Shown in pieces: positions 48,201 through 59,060 of a stretch of 64,000 bases of DNA. This DNA is from Larimichthys crocea (taxonomy: Eukaryota; Chordata; Actinopteri; Sciaenidae): the NCBI RefSeq assembly GCF_000972845.2, contig NC_040033.1:2222344-2286343 (forward strand). Reading direction: 5' to 3'. The notes beneath the pieces are model-generated. The model did no database searches. It was not told where the DNA came from and saw only the letters and a program-made list of their open reading frames with translations. A program made the translations under genes and the position numbers. Each line of letters starts with the position of its first letter. Positions within the stretch are counted from its first letter, which is position 1.

Positions 48201-49310
48201 ACAGTCTTCTGCACGTCTAGCGACACTTTCAACTAAATTTGGCGATGCAGCATGTTGCTAGGAGACAAACGTCGTCAATCGCGACTCGAGGCGGCGTGCG
48301 CAATTTTAGAGTCGCCCTCAGACTGGTGTCACCGTTAATGCTTCGGCGTCTTTCGCCGGTGCTTCGACGCGTTAATTACGGGTGAACCCAAACAAATGAG
48401 GCAGGAGACATCACATCACACACACACACACACACATCTGTGTTTTCAGGAGGAAGCTGTCAGGCGAAGACGATCATTAACAAGCCAGAGGAAACTGTGA
48501 ATAGGCCTCTGAGAAATGTTTTTGGATAAACGGTAAATTTAACAACTTAATCATATTTTATGGAGGAAATGTTTTCTGGTTTTCCCGCTGATGTCCTCCG
48601 GCTGCTCCGCCTCAACTCTCTGTGATTTACAGAGTTTCTGATGGACAGTGAAGTAAACGGCTGACAGCTGTAGCGGCTGTTAGCTCAGTTTGTTAGCCGG
48701 GGGAGGTGGAGCCAGTGTCGTGCCAGAACAGGAGCTGGGCAAGCAGGCAATGTAACGGCTCAACAACGTGGTCAACACGCGTTAGCGTCGGTATCCAGCC
48801 TTCAGTAAACATAAGACAAGCTCCAGTGACGACTTATCAACATCCACCCTGAACAAATACAGCCGTCCTCCACCCTCTACCTGCAGCACTCACCTGAGGC
48901 GACACACCTTCAGATAAACCTGCAGCTTGTTTTCTTACTTAGACGCCTGATTAATGCGAGGAAAGGACTGACGTCATGGTTACGAAAAAGTAAGTGGTCT
49001 CTCATTTCAAAGTCTTCTTGACCCATCCATCCACCTCCACCAACCCGGTGGCTCCTGTGACAGGAGTCATAATTCAACCAGCAGCCAGAGGTCCGAGGTG
49101 AACGTGAGCGCAAACAAACAACAAACTGTTGGTTTTTGTTCTCGTGACAACAGTTTCATTAAACTGGTTCACACTTCGACCAGCTACTGCTGGAAAGAAA
49201 CAAACAGGTGAGATATAATAATAATCAGCGGTCGTCTGTCAGTCAATTAGAGTTTATTTGTAGAAAAACACAAACTGAGGAACCACCGGAGGCAAAAATT
49301 TAATTGAATA
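42240..49310 (+). repeat. segmental tandem duplication, copy B (about 7 kb, with many small indels)
   Basis: Copy B follows copy A directly in the same orientation. The offset to copy A shrinks from about 7314 bp (at 43052) to about 7138 bp (at 49199), because copy B lacks single bases all along its length, plus one deletion of about 55 bp near 45037. Its first 600 bp match only loosely and with insertions. It also has an A19 run (42989-43007) and a 32 nt G run (43097-43128) that copy A lacks. Confidence 0.85.
48067..48143 (+). other. possible exon of an unrecognised gene (copy B)
   Basis: This is the duplicate of the segment at 40839, with the same splice signals. It is one base shorter (77 nt). 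In copy B the frame reads SSTERRSSGERTPTPGSSDW then DDSHI, and the downstream in-phase segment has GGSCQAKTIINKPEETVNRP then LRNVFG and a stop. The 1-base difference decides the upstream frame, and I cannot tell which copy is correct. Confidence 0.28.
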
Positions 49311-49745
49311 AAAAAAATAAATTAAGAAATTAAATAATAAAATAAAGTCAATTAAAACAAAATTAAATAAAACTAAATAAATAAAAAAATCTATAAAATA
49401 AAAGCAAGTAAATAAAATAATTTAATTAAAAAAAGTTAAAGAAAAATAAGGGAAATTAAGTCAAATAAAAGTAAATGCTAATAAGATTAAACTACAGTGG
49501 GGAAATAACTGCAAACAGGATAAAAAAAAAAATCTAACTNNNNNNNNNNCTACAGTGGGGAAATAACTGTGAACAGGATAAAAAAAATCAAACAAAATCA
49601 ATAAATAAACTAAATGCTAATTATATAAAAAAATAGACAAAAGTAAATAATTAAAATGTATAGACAGATAGACAAACTAAATAAATAATAGTAATGATAA
49701 AGTAATGGATTAAAATACATAAATAAAGTTCCAGTAAAAGTCAGA
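49290..49745. repeat. TAAA-rich low-complexity array
   Basis: Degenerate AATAAA/TTAAA units make up an A-rich stretch. It is interrupted by the gap at 49540-49549, and the same CTACAGTGGGGAAATAACTG unit occurs on both sides of the gap. Confidence 0.8.
49540..49549. other. assembly gap (10 N)
   Basis: A fixed 10-N gap inside repeat sequence; the true distance is unknown. Confidence 0.99.
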
Positions 49746-49749
49746 CTAC

Positions 49750-52740
49750 AGTAAATGGTTGTCGAAACATCACAGATGTAAAAACCTTTTGAAATTAATA
49801 CTCTAAATGTTAAGTGTTACATTATTTAGTATGAAAAGTGGCTTCACTGAGAATGATAGTCTGTTTTATTTAATTCCGGTTTAACCTTCATGCATTAAAA
49901 GAAGTCCTCTTTAAATGGTGGATTATTCAGCTACTTCACATTTAATGTAATTAACTCTGAACACCATCACTGTGAATATGAAAGGACTCGAGGAGCTGCT
50001 CGACTGATGCGAGCTGTTGCCGGGTAAAAGAAAGCTGAACAAAAAGTCCGACTGCACCAACAATCACAAGATCTTAGAAACGTTGTGGAGCGGACGCGAC
50101 ACGCATCCTGTCCTCAGACTGTGTGTTCAGTAATCCACGCTGTGTAAACAGTCGGCCCGCAGTCGTTAAACAGACAGGAATCAGCACAGAGGACAAACAA
50201 TTAGTCTGCTTACATTTCGATCTGAGATCAGCCGTATAAAGAGGATGTAAGCAGTCTTTATCTGAGCACACTGCGCTGACACAACAGGAGATTAATACGT
50301 GCAGCGTGTACGGTCTTTTAAATGACAAATCGCCTCGTAATTTAATTAGAGTTTGGTTCATGGTGCGATAATCCGATCACAAACAAACTCTTAATGCCTC
50401 CAAATGTCTCATTTTCAGACTTTTTCCATCAGAAAAGTTAAAAATAAAATCACGATTACGTTTCAGAGGAAATGCGCCCTGCTTGGACACCCTCTGTTCA
50501 AACGCTCTCTGTTCGGCTTCAGCAACAGCAGCAGCAGGTTAAGGTGAAAAATCCAAAATGTGTCAATCTGGACGGATGGAAAATCCAAAAAGAGCCTTAG
50601 TGAGGACAAAGGAAGCTCATGGGTGTCTTCGTGGAGCTGTTTACCAATGTTACTGCAACTCAATAACAAATGTATGTATTTCAAGATGTGTGATAATATT
50701 GAACTGGATGAAGTACTTTGATTTTCTAAGGGTCTTGAATTTGCAGACACTCCCGTTTGATGATCTACATCACAAGAAAAGACGCCGCCTTTTATTACCA
50801 AAAGCCAGAGCCTACATTACCCACAATGCAACTCAAACAACCAACAGTCTGGAGTGTTTCAGTGAGATTGTTTCACTAGCCAATGGACAGTAAAGTGCTG
50901 TGAACTCACTTAGTGTTTGTACCACCGGGAAGAAGAAGAGGAGGTTTACAGGCCTGTGTCGTGCCAGAACAGGAGCTCTGAAAACTGGAGGCAGGAGTTA
51001 TATTTTAAATACAGACCTGGTGCCGTTAGCTAGTATCTACATACTTATTGCTCCCTGGATGGGTAGCATGATTGGTTAATCAAACTTAGTTACACTGATC
51101 AGACGGATAACAGAAGTGGACATGTACGGAAAACATATCTAAGAATTGATTAATTTGCTCCACAGACTGCGTCATAATTATCAATGATTGCTGCATACAA
51201 GTCCCAGTTTTACTCTCCTCTTGGAGAAAGCTTTCTTGTTTCCAATAATTCCATCTTTCAAGAAATGAAATACTTTTTTTTTTTTATTGTAATCTTAAAT
51301 CCCTTGAGTGCAAACCAATTAAGAATATTTAATCCCTCTGTTTAAAGTGCAAATTGAAATCCTTAAAAAAAACGAGGAAAAACTTGTGGAAACAGCAGCA
51401 CAGATAGAAGAAATCATTAAGTAACAGCTGTAGAGTCCCTGGAAGGACAAAGAGAAGCCGGTCGGGTTGTAAAATACACATTAAAGTGCCTCAAATGTGC
51501 ATTTTAAGAAGGAGAAAATGAAGGATAAAAGCCTGTAAACGAAGGGAGTATTTTCTGTAAAGTGTCGAGCCGAGATGTGTGGTTACCGGCTGGAGGACCA
51601 CCCGCTACTACAGCTCCAAGTTTGAGAAATGGTCGTGATGTCTTCCATCAGCTATTTTCACACCCTCCCTCCCTCCCTTCCTCCCCTGTTCATCTCTTTT
51701 AGTGAGACAGACAGCGCAGAGGCTGAGGACACATTTGACGCTCAGCCAAGGAGAGGAATATTTCACCGAGACCGATGTCAGCGTGGACACCTCCAGCTGG
51801 CGAAAACACAAATGGGTCGATACGCTGATTGGCACATAGCTGCCGAGTCACGGGTCAGGTCCTCTTCTGACGGACTGAGACAAATCCATCAGGACGGACC
51901 ACATAGTGATACTATAGGTGCTGGCAGGCAGGCAGCCTCACACTAATTTACATTTCTACAGCAGTAACCTCACGGTCCCTCAACTGCTGCATGGCCAGAG
52001 CTGGAAGCAGAGTCTAAAACATTCGACAATTTCTCATCTAAATTAGCTACAACTTCCGTTAGGAGGTGTAAAAGTGGCAAATAGAGGTCTCAAGAGGTTC
52101 AGATATGACAAACATAACATAATGATAACAGTTTTTAAACTAGTCGGCATGTTTAGCTGTGTAAGCAGTCAGCTTTTTAGTCCAGAGTGTTGGATGGAGA
52201 ACCGCTCAGCAATAAACCAGTTAGGATGTCAGAGCATCAGCTGCTGTTCAAATTTAGGAAAGCTACAAACGGGTTCAGCCAACAGGCCAGTACACAAGAA
52301 AGATTGCTCAAACATGAGCCAATGTTTAGGCCTGCGCATGTCAATCATGAACACTGTTGACTGATTCCCAAGTCCTCTTGTTCAAGAGTCCATACTGAAA
52401 GTCCATCTGGACGGAAGTGTCTGAATCTTGTTCAATAAAGAACCTTTTTTAAAAGGATTTCACTGCTGTAGACACATTTCTAATTATTGCATAAAATCCT
52501 GAAAGTTCTGCACCCGGCATCTCGATTGCTTGGTGCAAGGTGGTCATAAAACCCGGTCTGAGCTGTGTTAAGTTCCAATAAAATCAAACATGTTTAATAT
52601 TTTCAGTAGTTTTTAGTCTTGGCTTGGTTGTTCAATCATGTGAACAGTGTAAACAACCAATAAGGGCGTGGTCTCTAGCACCATTATGATGCAGGTGATT
52701 GGCTACACTGCTGTAAACACAAAGAGGCTTTTGGGAGGTG
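49750..52740. other. intergenic, one repeat-family piece, no gene seen
   Basis: A short piece of the GTGCCAGAAC family is at about 50890-50980 (TGTCGTGCCAGAACAGGAGC). The element-like text CTACATTACCCACAATGCAA lies at about 50812. No coding exon was recognised. Confidence 0.45.
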
Positions 52741-52744
52741 CACA

Positions 52745-52990
52745 TTGAAAGGAGCGGAGGTGCTTCGGGAATCTGATCTCCTGGGCGCCTTCCTTTAGAG
52801 AACCCAGGAGACCCTGGGGTCTCTAAACCCACTGGAGGGACTACGTGGCCCATCTAGCCTGGGAACACCTCAAGATCCCCCAGGAGGAGCTGGAATGTGT
52901 TGCTAGAGAGAAGAACGCCCCGGTTAAACCCACCCAAGCCCAGATAATCGGAAGATAATGTATGGATGTGGGGTGAGCAAGAGTGCCTCA
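52745..52990 (+). mobile_element. LINE 3'-end relic, sense
   Basis: GGAATCTGATCTCCTGGGCG, CCACTGGAGGGACTACGTGG, CTAGCCTGGGAACACCTC and CCCCAGGAGGAGCTGGAA match the C-terminal coding end of the LINE family seen in antisense at 21.9 and 33.8 kb. It has stops and is truncated. Confidence 0.65.
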
Positions 52991-52999
52991 TGATGAGAC

Positions 53000-55830
53000 C
53001 TCCCATTTGTACCACGATCAAATGGAGAAGGAAAAACTGCAGCCCTCGAAATGGACACACAAACTGTTCAGTTTTTCTTGTAAATGTCCACCACAATCTA
53101 AATGGAGACCCTGCGAGATCCTCAGTCTTTGCAAAAACTTTGTGACCTTTGACACACCGCCTTTAGATGTGAGAGGGTTCAAAGTATTTTTTAGCGTGGG
53201 CGGAAGTCAACCAAATCCAAAGAAATAAAGACAAAGAGCTGGAGGTGTGAACATGTAATTATTCACACCGACACGTCCTTAAAGCCTCTGCTCTTCTTCT
53301 ACAGAAAACAGGTTCGGGTTCTTGTTCCCAAACAAGTGATGTATGGAGACAATGAATCAGATTTGAGCTCAATTCTCCTGAGGAACCTTGACTTTCTAAT
53401 TCCCACATTTAGGACAGGCCTTCGACAGTTAGTCTTCCAATCATGCTGCAGAAAATCTCCCCTGATGTTGCCAAATAAATCGGCTTTGATATTCCTACAA
53501 GACTCATCCCTGCATGGCGAGCTCGCGGTCTTTAAAGGCAGCGTGTCGTCGGTGCGCCTGACAGCTGAACGGGGAGGCTGTGATGCCGACATGAGGGACG
53601 ACAACTCCGACATCAAAGCCCTGCAGCACTAACACACACACACACACATATGTGTATATATGCACATCTGAGCAGATTACAGTTATTCATAAGCGCCTTA
53701 CACGAGCAAGGTTACAAGTCGGAACACATATACACCCACGGTGCAGCTCATTTGTACATGAAGAAGAAAAAGAAGGCGCCTCTCGGCATCCTATCGACGC
53801 TCACTTAAGATAATGGGGTCTGTTGGGGAGGATATAGATTGGAGAATGAATCTCAGAGCTTCTGTATCCCGGTGAATGGGCAGGCGAGGCAGATAAAGGG
53901 CTTTAGAAAGGGACAGTCCTGCACCCGTGGTGGCAATTTGTCAGGATTAAAGCTGGATTGTGTGTGTGTGTCTGTGTGTGTGTGTGTGTGTGTGCCTGTC
54001 GCAGTGTCAGGTGTTGTTCATTACCTCGAGGTCGACAGGGAATCGGAGCACTGATCTGTGAACATGCAGAGGTTATCTGAGGTTATCATCCTCTGAACAA
54101 CGTCATGGTCGATGGGTTTTTATTTATCAGTTATTAGAGTTGTTACCGGTTAATTAATTAAGAATTTAGTCAGTAAAAATGACAGGAAATAGGAAAACGT
54201 GTCCAACCAACAGTATAAAAAACCCCAAAATTATATTTCTAATGATAAACACAAAAGCAGCAAATGATTTCTTATCATTTGCTTAATAAATCTTCAGGTA
54301 TTAAAATGATCTGTCAATAGATTAAATTATAAATACTTCAATCGTCTAAATAACCAAATTATGTTTCTATTATTAGAAATATTATATATATATATTATTT
54401 TTTAGGTATTATGACAATAATTACAATGTATTTATTACTTTTTTATATATACACAGTATTTTTCTGCTTTTTAAGTTACATACAAACTTATGTAAAATAA
54501 ACAATACTTACAATAGATTATCTGTAATAATATGTCTCATATAGATGTTTATGTCCATGCTAACAATTTAACTATTCAAATCTTATTGAATGTGAACTTT
54601 TACATTTAAACTCTGTAAAAAAAATTACGGAAAATAATGTAAATTGTTACAGTCCTTAATAATTCAGGGAAAATCTGTAAAATAACAGTGTTTCTCTACA
54701 AACCCTGAAAGTCTCAGTTAATTTCAATCATGCTATTTTACAGTAATTTACCGTTTTTTGTCATTTGTCTGTTTTCGTTATGATTTAGTGTTTTTTAACA
54801 AGCCGGGATATGGTATGACACAGCTTTACAGGTTGTTGTACATCAACTCTTATATGGATATTTCGTTGCTCGTCATCAGTTACCACTAATATAAGCACAA
54901 TGTCAGACTGCTGTAGATGAAGAGAGGAAGAGGTTCACATTTTCAAAATAAGATTACTATGAATATATTGTGCAGTGTTCTGTGTGAACAGGATCGAGAG
55001 GGTTGGTGAGTGGAAAAGAGAGAGACTGAACAGCCTCAGAGAGCCTCATATCTTCAGGTCTTTACATCCACCTGAGCTGGATGACGCCCTCCGACCTGCA
55101 AACACACGCCTTCGTTGGTGAACCTGTGATTACCTCCACATACGTTCACTCAACATGTTGCTTGACAAGAGCCCTGCAGCAGAGCGAGCGGGAAAAAAGA
55201 ATGTCAAACACAAATCACACACACACATACTGTACATACACGGCGGCGGACACGCCTGACCTTCAACGGCGTCTCCTGAGGCCAAACATGTGAGAGGCTA
55301 CCTGTATTCAAAGCAAAGATCCCTGACGGCCTTCTGCTTTCAAGCTACCTCTAATGGAATTGGTTCGGCTACACAATACTCTCCTTTCTGAGCAGATTCT
55401 GTCGATTGAATGAAAAAACACAAACCGATTGGTTTCCTCAAAGTCGTCAGACCTTCAGCTGTTCAGAGCCTTTCAACAACGTTAAAGAAACATCCAAACC
55501 TGAGCGCAGACAAAGGACACGCCGTCCTTCCTAACCGCCTGCAGAGGTTAGGAAACATGTTGATGTTGTGCAAATAGATTTCCCCCCTTGTTTTTTTTTA
55601 TTTTTATCCAGCTTCCTCCTACACACTGCGACACAGAGCCATTGTGTCAGATAAATTCATTACAGAGGCTGTCTCTCATTACGGACCACACATCTGAGTG
55701 TTAAAGACAAGGAGAGCAGCCACATTTACCCGAGCAGGCCAGGAAACGCGAGCTCAACAGCACTGACAGAATTAAAGGATAATAACTGTTAAACAATTAG
55801 TCAATTAATCAGGTAGTCTATCATCAAAAA
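53000..55830. other. intergenic, AT-rich with short microsatellites
   Basis: There is a CA run at about 53632-53649 and a TG tract at 53959-53994. The stretch 54110-54700 is strongly AT-rich. No gene was recognised. Confidence 0.5.
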
Positions 55831-55834
55831 AAAA

Positions 55835-56240
55835 TACTGTATTTTCCGGACTATAAGCCGCACTTTGAACCATGCGGCTTATACAAAGATGCGGCTTTTC
55901 TATTGATTTTTCTTCACACTAGTTTTTATTTAGCAAATTATTTTCACCCCCTCATCATGGAAAGCACATGAAGAAGTTTATATGATGCAGCTTTTAAGTT
56001 GAAGGCCGTCGATCTGGCCATACAGGAAGGAAATAGAGCTGCTGCAGGTGAGCTTGGCGTTAATGAAGTTCAGGTATATAAATAAACATTTACGGGACAA
56101 AATCTTTCTGTGTATCCGGTAAATATCTCATTTCTCAACCTGGATATCGGCGACTTATATGTAATTTTCATTTTCTTTTTTTTCTTTTTTAACTTAGTGG
56201 CTTATATTCAGGTGCGCTCTATAGTCTGGAAAATACGGTA
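55835..56240 (+). mobile_element. miniature pogo/Tigger-like transposon with a transposase N-terminal fragment
   Basis: The ends TACTGTATTTTCCGGACTAT and ATAGTCTGGAAAATACGGTA form imperfect terminal inverted repeats with TA at the borders, as in Tc1/mariner superfamily elements. Inside, at 55981-56085, a frame reads YDAAFKLKAVDLAIQEGNRA followed by AAGELGVNEVQVYK and a stop. This is the start of the helix-turn-helix DNA-binding domain of pogo-type transposases. The rest of the transposase is missing, so it is non-autonomous. Confidence 0.75.
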
Positions 56241-56254
56241 ATTGTTAATTAGCA

Positions 56255-57015
56255 GTTAATGACAGATTAAAGCTAATGACAGAAATTTGCAAAATGCTAA
56301 GCTGCTAGAAAGGGTATCTAGCTATATGCTAAACCTTAGCATCTTACCTTTAGATTAATGCTAGAATAGCATGCTAACATGCTAGGTGTTAGCATCTTAC
56401 TTTTCAATAGCATAACAGGCTAAACTTTAGCAAATTGCTTTTAGATTAGTGCTAGAATAATGTAATAATAAGCTTAGCCTCCTATTTTTAGGTTTATGGT
56501 GGAACAGCATGCTAACAAGCTAAGCTTTAACATCTTACCTTTAGATTAATGCTAGAATAGCATGCTAAGTGTTAGCATTTTACTTTTCAATAGCATAACA
56601 GGCTAAATTAAATTTCTTTTAGATTAGTGCTAGAATAGTATAATAACAACAAGCTTAGCCTCTTAACAAGCTAAGCTTTAGCATCTTTAATGATAGTATA
56701 GCATTGCGGGCTAAACTTTAGCATGTAGCTTATGGCTTAATGCTAAAATAGCGTAACAAGAATAGCTTAATAGCATGAACTTTAGTATGTGTTGCCTTTG
56801 GATAAATGGTAGAGTAGCATGACGCTAGACAAGAATGCTAACATGCTACATTTAGGCCTGTAAAGTTAATAATTTAACAGTTTAGCTGCATGTTAGCCGT
56901 TTATGAACATGCTAAATGTCAATATGATAATGTTAGCATGCCACCTAGCCTAAACATTACATCACATTAGCCTCTAGCATGCCACCTAGCCTAAACATTA
57001 CATCACATTAGCCTC
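56255..57015. repeat. GCTA-rich degenerate tandem array
   Basis: Units built on ATGCTAGAATAGCATGCTAA and GCTAAACTTTAGCATCTTAC recur imperfectly for about 750 bp. There is also a clean direct repeat of about 40 bp near 56930-57015 (CATGCCACCTAGCCTAAACA). The motif TGCTA/TAGCA makes many small hairpins. Confidence 0.85.
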
Positions 57016-57019
57016 AGGT

Positions 57020-58285
57020 ATTCTGAAAAACATTCTAGTTCCTGGTGTTGACAATCACACTTCCATGAAGTTCACATTAACACTTATAGAGGGGTCATGT
57101 TCGGTGCCGTGTCGGCTTGATTGACAGCTGTCTCCGTTTATCTCCCTCAGCCGTGGCGGTTGCCGCTTGGTTCGGCTCCACACAGGCCAAATTTTGAGTT
57201 TTGTGCCTGAAGCAGCTGACAAAGTGGGTAAGTGTGTGTAAACTCACACCTCAGGCTGTAAAAAGCCCTCAACACAAGGCGCGACGTCACGGATGCTGCA
57301 TTGACGTTCGTCTGCAGCTGATGCTTAAAAGTTAGTTTACAGGTGTGTTATTTTGTCATTTTCACATCTTTGCCATCTTGTTTTGGTTTCGTTGCATCCT
57401 CCCGTCACACTCGCACATCACACTGTGTTCTCTGACAGCAGCACAGGTGTGGACGGACTCTCTTGAGCTAAATGAGATACAGTAACACCTGGTGTAGCTT
57501 TTTGCACAGTAGCCTAAGTGTTAATGACTCGAACAGTTGGTGGGCAAATTGACAGGATAACAAGCTCCGACGAAAGGCCCGCGGAGTTAATCAATGCCGG
57601 TGACATCCGATGAGATGCTCGTAAAGAAACACACACAAAGAGACAGTCAATGGGAGGCAACAAGAAGCCAGTCAATGGAGAGTACAATGCAAACTCAGCA
57701 GTTGAGAGCTGAACAGGTTCCAGCGTCAGGCACAAAAACAGGGTCGATATACACCGACTCGCCTGTGCACAGGAGGAGTTTCACAGCAGGAGCATCGCTG
57801 GTGTTGCTACAGAGGTCATAAATCAGCCATCCAGCATCGCGTGTCAACACTCAGACGGACTCCGGGCATGTTTCAATCAATGGGCGGACAGACAAGCTGA
57901 CAGCACGACAAAAAAACCCGAAGGCGCCCAAGGACTACGAGACACCGGAAAGAATGACACATCGAGCTTCAACAACAGCATGAATGAACGTCTGGAAAGA
58001 GAAACAACATGTGCGAATCTTGCCTTGACGTAAGGAGATACGGGTCACGTCTCCAGAGCTGCTCTAACATGCTGTCACACATACAGTACAGTACAAAGGC
58101 TCACGGGTGGACTCATGAATATTCCTCCAGACGGATCTGTCATCGCTCCCCTCAAAAAGCCCTTTGCTCCCTCCATCTGAACTCTGAGCTACAAGAGCCG
58201 TCAAGGCTACTTTATCATGTGGTCACATCTCATCAAAGCAGGGAGAAAAAAGGAAGTTTTAGTGAGTTGGAGATTAGATTATGAA
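57020..58285. other. intergenic, no gene seen
   Basis: Nothing was recognised. Open frames on either strand lack domain-like content. Confidence 0.4.
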
Positions 58286-59060
58286 GAGGCGAAAAGGATG
58301 GAAAGCTCATTTTTTAACCTTTGAAACTGTTGTCAACACAATAATCTCTCCGCAATGTCAACATGAAGCTTTTAAAGTTGACAAGAAACATGAGGATAGA
58401 TGGAAATCTGTAATTTGGTCCAATGAGTCCAAATCTGAAACTTTTGGTTCCTATCACTTTTTCTTTGTCAGATACAGAGGTGAACAGATGGTGTCTACAT
58501 GTGTGGTTCCCAACGTGATGCACAAAAGAGAAGGAGGTGATTTGGTGGTTACACTGTTGGCGGTTTACTCAAAATTCACATTTAACCCCCAAATACCACC
58601 AGGTACGGATGCCGCCGGAGCTATATGTGACTGTTCTAGTCAATGTTTCAAACCCCACCGGCCTCGCCATAGTCCGGTTCAGAAGCGTCCCAGAAGTGGG
58701 CCTTAGAAGCACCCAAACCATTGGCAATGACCAAATCTGAGCTAGTACACAAAGTCTGGTGGGCTAACCGCTTCTGAAACGCACCAGGAGGGTTTGAAGT
58801 CATGTGGAGGATGGAACAAAACAGACGTGCCTCATGGGATTTTGGCGCAAACCAAGCGTGGCTACCATTCTGCAGCGACATGAAGAATCTGCAGGGATCA
58901 CCTGACATTAACCCATTTGAATCGTTTGAACTGTTGGAATGGAGAAAGCCAATTTCCACTTGTTATTTCATAGTTTTTGGTATCTTCAGAGTTTTTCTCT
59001 ACAATGTAGAAAACAATAAAAACAAAGACTGTGTCCAAACTTTTGACTGGTATTGTGCGG
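58286..59060 (+). pseudogene. degenerate Tc1-like transposase with a nested insertion
   Basis: The plus-strand frame contains KHEDRWKSVIWSNESKSETF, the Tc1 catalytic-Asp region (normally W.DES.F), here with Asn in place of Asp. Further on are GSPDINPFESFELLEW, the normal PDLNPIE..W block, and the classic element end TGTGTCCAAACTTTTGACTG. Between them, about 58604-58788 looks like an inserted segment flanked by CACCAGG on both sides. The segments lie in different frames and stops are present, so it is inactive. Confidence 0.75.
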
